Origin: Sycobia sp. Sy_11
Taxonomy: Eukaryota; Arthropoda; Insecta; Hymenoptera; Epichrysomallidae
Assembly: GCA_018907035.1 (NCBI GenBank)
Contig: JACCIC010000122.1
Span: 884,501 to 948,500, forward strand
DNA length: 64,000 nt
Direction of reading: 5' to 3'
Within the stretch, counting starts at the first letter, position 1. Every line of letters starts with the position of its first letter. Below the pieces are notes generated by a model that saw only the letters and a program-made list of their open reading frames with translations, made no database searches and was not told the origin of the DNA. Shown here piece after piece: positions 1 to 11,027 of the stretch. Made by a program: the position numbers and the translations under genes.

Positions 1-260
1 ATGGAATTCCTGTGTCACATCGATAAACCGAAAAGCAAGCCTTGAACATTTTTTTCATATTTTACTTTTTTTATGATTATGTCTTGTCAGGTACGATTTG
101 TTGTAAATATTGTTATATATAGACTGTGTCTCGCGCTTCACGAAGGGAGTTTCAGTATAATATATTACGCGTGTGCAAATATTGAGCGCGTCTGTGAAAA
201 GTATTCGTGAAGTTAGATAGTAGAGAGAGAAAGTAAATCTGAACGGGCGCAAACATGCTC

Positions 261-264
<4 letters not shown>

Positions 265-315
<51 letters not shown>
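265..315. repeat. (TC)n microsatellite
   Basis: A pure TC run of about 25 units in the incomplete leftmost intron of the dynein gene. Confidence 0.97.
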
Positions 316-317
<2 letters not shown>

Positions 318-411
318 AATTAGATATCAACTTCGTGAACTGCAAAGACATTTCACAGCGTGGCATGGAGCGGTAAATGGGGAATGGACGAAACGCAAAG
401 AACCACTTTGA

Positions 412-582
412 GGACACGATTGTGATTCAATTGAAGAAATAAAAGTCGAATCGAAGAAGGAACTGATGGCTATTCCGGAATACAAGTATAAAAATGTTTT
501 AAAAATTAGAAAAAGCGTTGGCATAGTCATTGCATCCGGAGGGGATTCTTTTGACGGAGGTGAATTAGATTTAGAAGAATAA
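412..582 (+). pseudogene. mariner-type transposase C-terminal remnant
   Basis: An open stretch of 56 codons ends in TAA at 580-582. It reads DSIEEIKVESKKELMAIPEY, then an IASGGDSFDGGELDLEE-like tail. This is the characteristic C-terminus of a mariner/SETMAR-like transposase (DSIEEI...AIP...SGGDYFEG...). An in-frame stop precedes it, so only a fossil tail remains. Sequence from about 330 to 411 may be part of the same relic but is not readable in one frame. Confidence 0.6.
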
Positions 583-659
583 ATAAACATTTCAAAAGTT
601 ATGAATAAAGTCATACATCTGAAATAAATATATATTAGCTGAAAAAAATTCTTTATTAT

Positions 660-1670
660 TAAAATGCAATTTGATTGTCCCCATCACCTTTAGCCAATTG
701 AAGATCGGTTGAAGTTGTCCAACGTTTCGAACTCACTACATCTCCGTTGAGTTGATGTTAATAGGGGTAAAATTATTGTTTTACCATATGTTAAAGGATT
801 GTTGGAAAAAATTAAAAGACATTTTCGGAAATATGACATTCAAATTTTCTTTAAAAATAATAATAATTTAAGTAAGTTATATAATAATTGTAGCGATAAG
901 GATGATTTATGTTTCAAATTTGGAGTTGTTTACAATATTAATCATTTGGATTGTAATAAATGCTACATTGGACAAACAAGTAGATATTTAAAAACAAGAA
1001 TTTATAAACATAAATATAGTTTACGTAGTTCACATATTACTTCAGGTTTAAAAAAACATTGTTTTGATTTTGCGAATGTGGATATTTTGGAATATGGTAT
1101 TAATAATCAGTACTAAAGGGAGAGTCTTGAAAGTATTCACATTTCAAGGAATCGAAATAATATGAATTTAATGCTAGAGTCAAGTAAATTAGATAACATT
1201 TATCATTCTTTATTAATTGATTGGTTCTGAACATTTTGTGTAGAACGGGTTTGTATTTTCAAATTACTAAATCTTTAGCTTAGTGAGGATAGGAGTATAT
1301 GTAAATTACAATATTAAAATAAGGTTTACTTTAGTCCCTGATAAAGAGCCGTAGCGAGCTCGAAACGTTGGATAACCTCAGCCTATCTTCAATTGGGTAA
1401 AGGTGGTGGAGACAGTCAGATTGCATTTTACTAATAAAAAATTTTTTTATTCATCTAGTATATTTTTATTTCATTCTTCTAGTATATTTTTATTTCACAT
1501 TAGTCTACGGGGGTGATTTTAACCAAGGACATTCTGACTGTCATTATAATTCTCAATTAATTAAATATTGATATGTATTAGTATTGATCTAAATATATAT
1601 TGATATTATTATTTATAAATTTTAATTTATTTAATTGAACTGTCAGATGAATAGAAATATTTATTAATGC
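660..1670 (+). mobile_element. 5'-truncated Penelope-like element with GIY-YIG endonuclease domain
   Basis: From about 763 the plus strand encodes the end of a Penelope-like polyprotein: VLPYVKGLLEKIKRHF, then the GIY-YIG endonuclease signature GVVYNI...CYIGQTSRYLKTRIYKHK. An in-frame TAA (1114-1116) interrupts a frame that otherwise continues to TGA at 1228-1230. The reverse transcriptase is missing, so the copy is 5'-truncated. Sequence at about 660-745 is an inverted copy of about 1345-1440 (both contain the motif around TCGAAACGTTGG), so the coding remnant sits between inverted terminal segments. The right end near 1640-1670 resembles the ends at 11.4, 20.0 and 58.7 kb. Confidence 0.8.
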
Positions 1671-1794
1671 TTCATTTAAAGAAAATTACTGCGGAGTCGT
1701 ACCGACTGCTGGTCGATATGCATGCTCTATAGGAAGCAACATATAAATGATGTTGATGTAAGGAATCAAATATGTGGAATATCACCACAAAATT

Positions 1795-2580
1795 TTAATG
1801 ATGCGAAATTGCAAAAGATATTAGATATAGATGACACTCTGAGTCATAAGCAAATGATAAAATGATTAAGTGTTGTATAAGAAACAATTTTTGACATTAT
1901 GGGAAATCTCTAAAAGTGTGGGTGGAATTGAAGACAGATGCAAAACCCAAAAAACACTTGTGCAATTTTGCTTCAAAGACGTGAAAGAAAATCAATGTTG
2001 TATCGAATTGTTACGAATGATCAAAAATAGATCTCGTTCAAGAATCCGAAATGGATAAAATAATGGTTTAATCCGAGACAATTTTCAACATTGAATGCAA
2101 AACCAAATCGATTCGGCTTGAAGACAATGCTATATGTTTGGTGAAACAAGAGTGGCTTGGTATATTACAAATTGTGAAAACCCGAAAAAACAGTTAATGC
2201 TGATGGCCAATGCAATAAATGATCGATTTGAACCATACCTTAATTAAAAAAAAGACCAGAATGGGCCAGAAGACACGTTAAGGTAATATTGAAAAATGAC
2301 AATGCATTTTCACACAAAGCAAATCCGTTTGAGCATACAGTCAAAGCTGCTACCTCACTTATCATATTCACCAGATTTGTCTCCTTTCGATTATTATTTG
2401 GTTTCAACTATGGGAATAACATCAACTGTGCAGTACTTCGATCCCTATGAGGATATTAAAAAATAGGGTGTATGATTGGCTTGCTTCCAAAAACATGCAA
2501 TTCTTTTGTATGATGTCCATAAATTGCCAGAAATTTATCAAAATGTGGGGAAAACAATGGGTAATACTTTGAAGATATAA
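1795..2580 (+). pseudogene. Decayed mariner transposase
   Basis: Broken frames across this stretch spell mariner landmarks in order: a helix-turn-helix-like part near 1795-1860, RRERKSMLYRIVTNDQK (degenerate form of the VTGDEKW motif), KPNRFGLKTMLYVW, NKSGLVYYKL and KNDNAFSHKANPFEHTVK (the DNAPSH motif). A C-terminal part follows near 2400-2580. Many stops and indels are present and no complete inverted repeats were identified, so this is an old copy. A fragment of a similar family lies at 9200-9480. Confidence 0.75.
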
Positions 2581-2852
2581 AATGTTTTTCACTTTCGTAT
2601 TAAAAATAGCGTTTTATTTTGACAAAGAAATGCTCACTTCATACCGATATACCTAATCCATAAATTTCATTTAGTTTTCATTTCATTTCCTGAATTCAGA
2701 ATACATCTCGTGACAAAACTACTTTGCAAAAGCAACATTTATAAAAGACTCTATGAGAATATTTATTTGAGTTGTAATAAAATTATGTATGGAGAGATAA
2801 AAATATAGAATTAAATTAGGTATAGTATTTTAGAATCCCACAAAATATTTAC

Positions 2853-3247
2853 CTGAAAAATGGAACTATTTTACAAGCCAGTATTTCAGCAGAGCGAAAT
2901 CCTTGACTGAATAACATAACTTCCGCAATTAACTGCCTATCTGGCGATGTCATAGCTAACGATCGAAATAACTTTTTTAAATTATCTGGCAAATTTGATC
3001 GTCCAGCATAGCCAGGATTCATTGTTATAAAAATTGCCATATCAGTTGAAACTTTTACTTGTTTTCCTACCAATTCAACTGATAGCGCCTCGTCTTTACG
3101 ACCTTCTATTTGACTTTTCAAAGCCTCTTGAATCGTCTGAACTTGTTGCGAAACAGCTGAAAGCATGCGCTCTTCCAATCTATTAAATTCATCAAAGCAA
3201 CCCCATGCCCCAACTTGGCATAAGCCAACGAATATGCGACCCATTGC
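2853..3247 (-). CDS. Dhc64C: Cytoplasmic dynein 1 heavy chain, exon carrying the AAA1 Walker B region
   Basis: This is the most 3' exon of the dynein heavy chain gene visible here: 131 codons plus two bases. It starts in phase 0 with [16 protein letters not shown] after a pyrimidine-rich acceptor ending AG (3249-3248), and ends at a GT donor (2852-2851) within an arginine or lysine codon after KIVPFF. It encodes the middle and end of AAA1: the Walker B region [11 protein letters not shown], then [19 protein letters not shown] and the [14 protein letters not shown] segment. AAA1 is the main ATP-hydrolysing site of the minus-end-directed microtubule motor. The sequence joins directly to the 29064-31880 exon, whose last residues are [10 protein letters not shown], exactly as in the cytoplasmic dynein 1 family. 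Axonemal dyneins differ in this segment. No stop or frameshift is seen. The following exon lies beyond position 1. Confidence 0.96.
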
Positions 3248-3644
3248 CTAAAATGAAAAAAAAACTGTAAATCGAAAGAAAGCAAATTGTAAAGAAATCT
3301 GTTGTACGTTACATAATTTAAGAAAATAGTATCCCTGTCTTTTCTATGTTTCAAAAATTATGTTTTAATTTAACATGACTCAAACATATTCTACATTATC
3401 ATGTTAGAATGATAACAAATTATATTTACAATATAATTATATTTACAATATAAACAAATAATATTTGCAAATCTTTAAATTAATTTACGTAATAAAGCTT
3501 CATAAAAATGAATACTTGTCTATATTTTTTTTTAATCACTTTTACTGGTCTGTTTTAAGTACACAGCGTTACTTCATTATTTTGAATCTAACTCTCATAA
3601 ATTATTTTCCGTGATTTATAAAATATTGTTGTGATTATGAATTA

Positions 3645-3648
<4 letters not shown>

Positions 3649-3677
<29 letters not shown>
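3649..3677. repeat. (AG)n microsatellite
   Basis: An AG run of about 14 units in the 25.8-kb dynein intron, about 400 bp upstream of the acceptor at 3248. Confidence 0.96.
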
Positions 3678-3680
<3 letters not shown>

Positions 3681-3708
3681 AGAGCGAATGTGAGAGTCTA
3701 GTTCTTAA

Positions 3709-3732
3709 TATATATATATATATATATATATA
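3709..3732. repeat. (TA)n microsatellite
   Basis: A TA run of about 12 units close to the preceding AG run. Confidence 0.95.
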
Positions 3733-4712
3733 GCCTGCCGGTGTACAGAAGTGCATATACATGCGAGGGATGCAATCCCGTCTAGATTAAAAGCACGTAT
3801 CAGACGTAAGACCCCTACCATGTCGGTCAGGACCAAATATCCACCGGAGAGCACCTCCAAGAAACAGCCCGGAAAGGAGGCAGCTGTACCAATCGTGTTC
3901 ATGAGTACACCCGAGGTTCATGATGTCCGTCTGTATCACCTCGATTGATGTGCGTTTATGCAGTCCGTTGCGACACACAAGACAAGATAGTGTAATAGTT
4001 CCAATAAAATACGCAGTAAAGGAGAAAAAAAAGAAGAAACCAGAAACGCAAGGCGCTTATCTCGTACACATATGAAAATGTGAGGACGTACAACCTAGCA
4101 AGCCGATTCTGGTGAAGACTTCAAGAATAGTAACCGTAGCATTAGAACTAGATATATTTCAAATTATAATGAGCAACCATAGTAATAGTTTAGCATTCGG
4201 AAACGAAGCGTTATAAATAATGAATTTTTTTCCTCTTAGTTAAAAAAATTAAGCCAGTTAATACTAGGAAGCAACTTAAGTTTATATCGAGTCAACGAAA
4301 CACCTGCGCTCCCTATATGCACCAACGGGTGTAGGAAATGATATTCTTTGATTGTAAACTACAGATACTCAATGCAAGCTGATAACATTTTTCTCATATG
4401 TATCGTTTTTCCCTCTCATCCACCCCAATAAATTCTAGTAAGCACCGCAACCTCGCGTAATATAAACACACGAACTTTTTCTGACAGATTTACGATCATG
4501 CGCTTCATTACGTCGGTTTTAGGAGGCATTAATAAATATAAATGTTTTAATTATTCTAAACGCGTGAATGATTATTTATTGCATTTTTCCCGTTATCATT
4601 TACTCTCCCTTTCAGCTGCCAATGGGGGCGTTAGAGGAGGCTCACGCGCGCGTGCGCACGTATAATCACACACATAGACATGGTGACTTAGTAGGCACGC
4701 AAAAACGTGGTT

Positions 4713-4716
<4 letters not shown>
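3733..4716. other. Intronic stretch without recognised feature
   Basis: No gene or element recognised. The first 200 bp are less AT-rich than their surroundings and contain an open frame of 65 codons on the plus strand (3751-3948). It resembles no family I know and is probably an undefined repeat fragment. The rest is AT-rich intron. Confidence 0.5.

Positions 4717-4766
<50 letters not shown>
4717..4766. repeat. (TA)n microsatellite
   Basis: A run of about 25 TA units directly abutting the left end of a mariner relic, suggesting the element used a TA-rich target. Confidence 0.96.
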
Positions 4767-4767
<1 letters not shown>

Positions 4768-5773
4768 GAGAGTGGTCCCGAAAGTATTTTGGGAAAAGTA
4801 TATTTATTATTCAACATAATTTCTTTTCACATTTATACACTTTTCTCAGCAATGTTCAATAAGTTCGATATCCTTTTTATCATAAGAATTGTCAAGCTCC
4901 TCACAATAGCCATTAAATGCCGACATCACATATTCATTGTTGGAAAATCTTTGACCAGCGAGCGATTTTTTCAAGTCTGGAAACAGAAAATAATCCGAGG
5001 GAGTCAAATTTGGCAAATAGAGTGCATGAAGTAGCAACTGAAATTTTAATTCATTAATTGTGGCGATTGCAATAATGGATGTCTGAGCTGGTGCATTGTC
5101 TTGATGGAACAACGCTTTCTTCTTAGCCAAATGCGGTCGTTTTCACTTGATTTTTTCACTCAAAAGTTGCAAGAAGTTCGCATAATACTCGCCGTGGATA
5201 GTTTTTCCTTTTTCAAGATAGTCAAAGCAAATTATCTCACACGCATCCCAAAAGACCAAAGCCAAAACCTTGCCTGCAGATGGAATGGTGTTTGCCTTCA
5301 TTGGAGCCGGTTTTCCTTTTTGAGTCCATTATTTTGATTGTTCTTTTTTTCAAATATGAAGTGGTGGACCCATGTTTCATCCATTGTTACGAAATTATGA
5401 AAATATGAATGGCACCCATCTTACGCATAGCTTTATAATTTATTTTCAGTTAATTTGCGATGTACCGCACTTTTTGAAATGTCTACCTTGAGCACTTTCA
5501 GTCGACGATCATCCAGTAGCACTTTGTGGATTTTCTTCAACATTTCTGGAGTCGTTACCTCGTTTGGTCGACCATTGCGATGTTCGTCTTAGCAGCTTGT
5601 ACGGCGTCGTTTAAATTCTGCTACCCAATATTTTACTGTTACAAACGAAGGAGCAGTCTCACTCAGAATGACGTCTAGTACAGCTTTTATCTTGGTTGGG
5701 CTGAGCCCTTTCAAATAAAAGTATTGTATGAAGCTCTCGTCTAAACCCCACTATTTACTAGCGTTAAGAAGAA
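4768..5773 (-). mobile_element. Decayed mariner (minus strand)
   Basis: Reading the minus strand from about 5760, broken frames give KGLSPTKIKAVLDV, VKYWVAEFKRRR, RPNEVTTPEMLKKIH, DDRRLKV, VTMDETWVHHF (first catalytic aspartate region), ALFHQDNAPAQTS (second) and LTPSDYFLFPDLKKSLAG (third). This is the order of a mariner transposase of the same broad type as the copies at 5776 and 32281. Several stops and frameshifts make it non-functional. The left end lies at the TA repeat; the right end abuts the mariner beginning at 5776. Confidence 0.85.
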
Positions 5774-5775
5774 TA

Positions 5776-6837
5776 CGAGGGTGAATTGATAAGTGTCCGG
5801 TCTCACAAAGAGATGGCGCCACTGGGCCTATCTTGTGGTGCCGTTTTATAGTACCATCCTTAGATAGCTTGTAGCTATAGTTTAGGTCCGATCGCCATGC
5901 TAGTTTAGGTTTAAGAGCACGCCTCTGTGTTTTTCGTAGAAACGGAAAAGCTGGAAAATCGTGCCGTCAGCAAATACGTTTATTTGAAGGCGTTAACGCC
6001 GAAGGAAATTAAAGAAGAGATGAACTCACGACTGGGGACATACTACTCATCAAATTCAACCGTTAAGCAGTGGGTATCCGAGTTTAAAAAGAGTCGTGTG
6101 AGCACCTCTGATGAGCCTCGCTCAGGACGCCCCATTGAGGTCACAACTCCAGATATGATCGAAAAAATCCATCAAATATTGCTGAAGGACCGCAGAATAA
6201 AAGTGCGTGAGATAGCTGAGACCTCCAATATTTCATATGAAAACCGTAATCGTTGACGAAACTTGGGTCCACCACTACACTCCTGAAACCAAAGAACAGT
6301 CTAAACAGTGGATTGGACCAGGCGAACTAACTCCAAAGAAGGCAAAAACAATTTTTTCGGCGAACAAGGTTATGGCTACTGTTTTTTGGGATGAAAGAGA
6401 TACGATTTACATTGATTACCTTGAAAAGAGTAAAATTATCGTTGGTCAATACTATGCAGACTTATTGCAAGGTTTGAGCCACGAAGTGAAAATTAAACGA
6501 CCTCATCTGGCGAAGAAAAAAATCTTGATTTGAAGTTGAATTCATGCTACACCCTCCCTACTCTCATGGCCTAGCCCCGAGTGACTATTATCTGTTTCCT
6601 GACCTCAAAAAATGGCTTGGCGATAAGAGATTTGCGGACAATGAAGAAGTAATCGAAGCTGTAAATGGGTATTTTGAGGAGCTTGACGAATCAGTCTATA
6701 GAGATGGTATTACTAGACTAGAAGACCGCTATGAGAAATTTATCAGCCTTGGAGGAGATTATATTAAGAAATAAAAAAAAAATTCTTAAAAAGGTTATTT
6801 TTCTTGGTCAGGCCGGAAACGTATCAATCCACCCTCG
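5776..6837 (+). mobile_element. mariner with terminal inverted repeats and TA target duplication, deleted transposase
   Basis: The element starts CGAGGGTGAATTGATAAGTG and ends with the inverted counterpart finishing CACCCTCG. TA flanks both sides (5774-5775, 6838-6839), the standard Tc1/mariner target duplication. The transposase reads from about 5927: KALTPKEIKEEMNSRLG, STVKQWVSEFKK, RSGRPIEVTTPDMIEKI, VDETWVHHYTPET, KVMATVFWDERDTIY, then LAPSDYYLFPDLKKWLGDK. Relative to the copy at 35.5-36.6 kb it lacks about 55 residues before VDETW, and it also lacks the HHDNAPAHTS segment with the second catalytic aspartate. It cannot encode active transposase but keeps both ends and might be mobilised in trans. 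Confidence 0.92.
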
Positions 6838-7479
6838 TATAAGGGCGTAGGTAAGTAAAGGGAGGGCGGGTGGCGCGTGAAACTCGATTCCGACGACGAA
6901 CCATGGAAATAGGCTTGGTCCGAAGGCTACGGGTATATAGACTATCCAAATAACCAATATTAAAAACACATATAACATGAAATACTAATAAAGACACAAA
7001 ATACTTTCAAGGATTATATCTACGATACAACTCACATTAAACAGAAACGAAAATAATTAGTTATCTAAAATAAGGAAGAAAGTACAACCAAAAAGAACTA
7101 ACAAAAACTTATCTAAGTTAATTTATGTAATAATAGCAACATTAGAATTCAAAATATAAGCATTAATAACTCTCATTAAAATCATCTATTGATACAAAAT
7201 ACAATAAGTAACCACGTAAAATCACCGTTAGAAACTATAATCCAAATCAAAGAAAAATTTATTTCACCAATTAATATTGTAGAATACAAGAAGAATAGAG
7301 GAGATAGAAGCATACGTTACCAATCGAGGACTTATTAATTATATTAGAAGTAGACACGCTTACAAATTTAAAAAAATAAATTTTACAAACCTCACATAGC
7401 ATTTCGGTTCTTAAAACAAAGCAATATCCAAATGTGAAAATCGCCACAACAACAAGCAGTACCTCCAAGAGAAATGCAA
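6838..7479. other. AT-rich intronic stretch without recognised feature
   Basis: No gene or element could be recognised. Sequence toward the right end may be the decayed 5' part of the gypsy fragment that becomes readable near 7480. Confidence 0.5.
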
Positions 7480-8378
7480 AACACTAATGGAATTAACAAC
7501 CGAAGAAACAAATGATTTAGAAAAACAACTTTTAAACCTTGTTCCAACACCGTAAAAATTACCATTGCCACCAATCATCGAACATAAAATAATAATAGAT
7601 GGTCATCCTACAATCAAATAACGTTATTATCCAGTATCGCCAGTCGTAGAAAAATTGCTCATCGAAGAAATAGGTAAAATATTACCAAATGACATTACAG
7701 AACCATCACTAAGTGAGAGGCCATCACCAGTAATAATGATCAACAAACCAAATGGTATATACAGATTTTGTTTGAACCTCAGAAAAATTGATTCTATAAC
7801 GAAAATAAACGAATATCCTCTTCCATACATGAGCAGCATTGTAAATATATTAATAGTGGTAAGATATATTTCAGCTATCGATATGAGTCAAACATTTCTT
7901 CAGATTTAATTAGAAAGGAAAAGTAGGGAAATTACAGCGTTCACAGTACCAGGAAATGGGTTATATCAATTCAAATGTCTACAGTTTAAGTTGGTCACCG
8001 GCAGTATTTCAATGTGTAATAAACACGTTATTTGTAGCCGCTTTGTAACGAAATGTATTTGCATACGTAGACGATATAATAATATTCACTGAAACCTTTC
8101 AGGACCACTTAAACTGGTTAAATATTGTCTTTGACATTTTAAAAGATATCAATCTAATAATAAATAAAGAAAAAATCAACTTTTGCAGACTCGAAATAAA
8201 ATACTTAAGATTTATTGTAAATTGTAAAGGCCTACCGGTAGACCCAGAGAAAATAAAACCAATCCGTCAATATCCACCACCCATATATATAAATTATAAT
8301 GGTATAGAAAATTTATCACGAATTTCGTTCAAATTATCACCCCAAATAACAAATTATTATAACAAAACTCCGTCTAAA
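7480..8378 (+). pseudogene. Gypsy-type LTR retrotransposon, reverse transcriptase fragment
   Basis: The plus strand reads in broken frames: a pre-RT segment ending RYYPVSPVVEKLL; TEPSLSERPSPVIMINKPNG; YRFCLNLRKIDSITK; YISAIDMSQTFLQI (motif A with its aspartate); KSREITAFTVPGNGLYQF; and a segment resembling the region after motif D (ILKIYCKL...GLPVDPEK in another frame). This is a Ty3/gypsy reverse transcriptase. Multiple stops disrupt it. Neither LTRs nor integrase were seen beside it. Its right end abuts a mariner fragment near 8380. Confidence 0.8.
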
Positions 8379-8379
8379 A

Positions 8380-9191
8380 AATTGGTCGTCTTTTGAGGCG
8401 ATCGACGAATCGACCCATTTTTTCAATTCCTTGTGAGAAGTAATGTGCTGCTCAGAGAGACCATGAGTCATCGACCGGAATACGTAGTAGTCTAAAGGAG
8501 CCATGTCCGTTTGGCCATCGAAGTAGAGGCATGCCCGGGCTTACCCAATAACTTCATACGATTTGGGTTGTCGTACTTAATCCACTTTTCGTCTCCCGTC
8601 ACGTTTCGATGTAGAAATACTTCGCGATTTCGCCTTTTGAGCAATTTTTCGCAAGCCAATAAGCGACGCTCAACGTCTCTTAGCTTCAGTTTGTAAGGAA
8701 CCCAATTTCCTTGCTTTTGGATTATACTCGGGAGTTTTGAGACGTTGTGAAATGGCTTGCTGAGTAATTCCTAACTCTTGTGCAAGTTTCTCCTGCGTTT
8801 GGCATGGATCTTCCTCCAGTAAAGCTTCCAATTCTGTGTCACCAAACACTTTAGGACTTCCACTGCACGTTTTGTCCTCCACGTCAAAATCACCATTTTT
8901 AAATTTTTTCATCCACTCCCGACAACTTCTCTCATTCCAATTAACATCACCATATACTTCTATAAGTAGCCGATGTGCTCCAGCTGCAGATTGTTTTACT
9001 TGGCTCAAAACTTGACATCTTAACACAATGAAAACTAAGTGATGATAAGCAAATAATCATAGGTATTAAAAGATTATACTGTTTCCAGATGTCAACATAT
9101 ACTATACGACCTTTTACAGCTGACAATTTCGATGTTCTTTTATCTGTGGCGCCATATTTTCTAAACGTCTGAAACTTATTTGTACACCTAA
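8380..9191 (-). mobile_element. Internally deleted mariner (minus strand)
   Basis: The 5' terminal repeat, beginning TTAGGTGTACAAATAAGT, is readable at 9191 downwards. The transposase N-terminal half follows with a frameshift: SAAGAHRLLIEVYGDVNW, RSCREWMKKFKNGDFDVED, QEKLAQELGITQQAISQRL (helix-turn-helix), VTGDEKWIKYDNPN and KPGHASTSMAKR. The frame then jumps directly to the C-terminal part (SEQH...KNGSIRR-like wording), so the segment carrying the second catalytic aspartate is deleted. It is related to the better-preserved mariner at 16890. Its right-hand limit near 8380 lies against the gypsy fragment. Confidence 0.82.
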
Positions 9192-9199
9192 AATGTTGA

Positions 9200-9480
9200 A
9201 CCGAATTGGTTTTGTCTTCAATTGTGTGAGTAAACTTACCTTGGCTTGTCTTTTGGACAGTTCTGATCATTTTTTGATTAATCCATGGATCAAATTGATC
9301 ATTTGTTGTAAAGTAGCAAACAGCATTAACTGTTTCTCCGGTTTTTGACAACTTGTAATACACCAAGCTACTCTGGCTCCACCAATGCATAGCATTGTTT
9401 TCTTAGCGAATCGATTTGGTTTTGCATTTGATGTTGATGGTTGTCCCGAAATAACCCACCATTTTCTACGCTTAGGAAAC
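9200..9480 (-). pseudogene. mariner transposase middle fragment
   Basis: The minus strand encodes a short piece: WWSQSSLVYYKLSKTGETVN, then degenerate wording resembling the region before the second catalytic aspartate. It is similar to the relic at 1795-2580. It directly precedes the 5' terminal repeat of the mariner at 9191, so the latter probably inserted into, or beside, this older copy. Confidence 0.6.
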
Positions 9481-10123
9481 TTGTACTAATCCAACATTAA
9501 GAATTCGTTTAGGATTCTTGACAGTGACCCTTCGATGCAAAATTGATTTTTTTTTATGTCTTCGAAGGAAAATTTCACAAGTGTTTTTTTCGGTTTCCTA
9601 TTTGTTATTCATACAAATCATTTGTAAAAATCCATACTTTTGGATCTATTCTATAGATTTTAAACGGTTACAAATTGTTTGTTTTGCGACATTTAACATT
9701 TTTGTCATTTTTTTGAACTCAAAGTATCACCTTCATCCAATATCGTCTGTAACTCGGAGTATTACACATTTTTGGTGTCTTCCACGTTCTTGATTTTAAA
9801 GTCAAAATTATTATGTCTAAACCGATGAAACCATTTTTTCATGATGCTTCTGAAATAGCATATTAGCATATGTCTCAACAATTAATCGATGCGACTATAC
9901 AGTATTTTTCTTCAAATGAAAACAAAAAGTAATGTTTCTGCAAATCATTACATTCTGTTACAAAGTTCAAATTTTTAACATTATAAAATAATATGATGAT
10001 GCATATTCACGGACTTGATGTATACGAAATACACTTGGCAGATATAATAATAAGAAAAAAATAAAAAAATAAATGTTCGTTTACAACAAATGTTTTCTAT
10101 CGACACATTTATATCTGGACACT
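9481..10123. other. AT-rich intronic stretch without recognised feature
   Basis: No gene or element recognised; short T-runs and shadow reading frames only. Confidence 0.5.
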
Positions 10124-10142
10124 CACACACACACACACACAC
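10124..10142. repeat. (AC)n microsatellite
   Basis: A short AC run of about nine units. Confidence 0.9.
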
Positions 10143-10320
10143 GTACATTTTTTTTGTTTGTACACGATAACCAAAAAAAATTCTAAACCGATTATTCTGC
10201 AATTTGACATATAGATTCTATACTATCTTAGGAAGGTCATAGGCTATGTTTTTATTAAAAATCATTTTACTTTCATCACTAAATTAAGTTAACACTTTTA
10301 GCAGTCATCTTCCCCAGCGG

Positions 10321-10333
10321 CCACTAGATGGCG
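10321..10333 (+). promoter_or_regulatory. CTCF-core-like motif
   Basis: The 13-mer CCACTAGATGGCG fits the CTCF consensus core CCASYAGRKGGCR. It lies in a patch of intron (about 10300-10470) less AT-rich than its surroundings. Binding is not implied; a match this short can occur by chance and the organism's CTCF preference is unknown. Confidence 0.25.
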
Positions 10334-10538
10334 TCTTGAATCACGAACATCAACGCCAATTAGTCCGGTTACAGTATTTATACCAGGCCAGCTCAAACGA
10401 ATGTTCATATCCAACTTTGGAGTTTTGTATCCTGATGGTGTAACGTGTTAGTTAGTGTTACTATTTTTGTTCTTCAGGTTAAGCTGACACTACTCTCACA
10501 CCTTATTGATATCTTATGTTTGTAAATTTTATTTTTTC

Positions 10539-10572
<34 letters not shown>
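10539..10572. repeat. (CT)n microsatellite
   Basis: A CT run with one interruption, followed by a pyrimidine-rich stretch to about 10600. Confidence 0.93.
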
Positions 10573-10613
10573 ATCCTTTCTCTTTCTCCGTCTTCTCTTA
10601 TAAAATGGTTGTG

Positions 10614-10616
<3 letters not shown>

Positions 10617-10669
<53 letters not shown>

Positions 10670-10680
10670 TATATATATAT
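10617..10680. repeat. (AT)n microsatellite
   Basis: An AT run of about 30 units with one imperfection near 10665, followed by a T tract. Confidence 0.95.
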
Positions 10681-11027
10681 TTTTTTTTTAATTAATCTAA
10701 ATAATCCAAGTATGAAGGGACGACCTCTGTGAAGAGATTCGTATTTTACATTCGAACGCTCAAACTCTTAGTAGAAGTTGTCCCTGGATACGTAGCATCA
10801 TATTCTACCTCTCCAATACAAAACTCTTTATAGCAGTCGCTTCAAGACATATTCTATAGTACGAACATGATACTCTTTAAAATATTGTATAAAATGGTCG
10901 GTGTATTAACTTTTTGAAGTGGACTCTGCTTTGAAACGGAATCAATGATAAGTAAATTAAAGCAGATTATTTATAGTAATATAAATTTTTGTATAGAAAA
11001 TACTTTTTACTTACATATTCTTGAACT

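Noticed and set aside
3751..3948. 65-codon plus-strand frame as a small gene
   Set aside because: No domain, no transcript evidence, and an overlapping opposite-strand frame is equally open; listed only as unexplained sequence.
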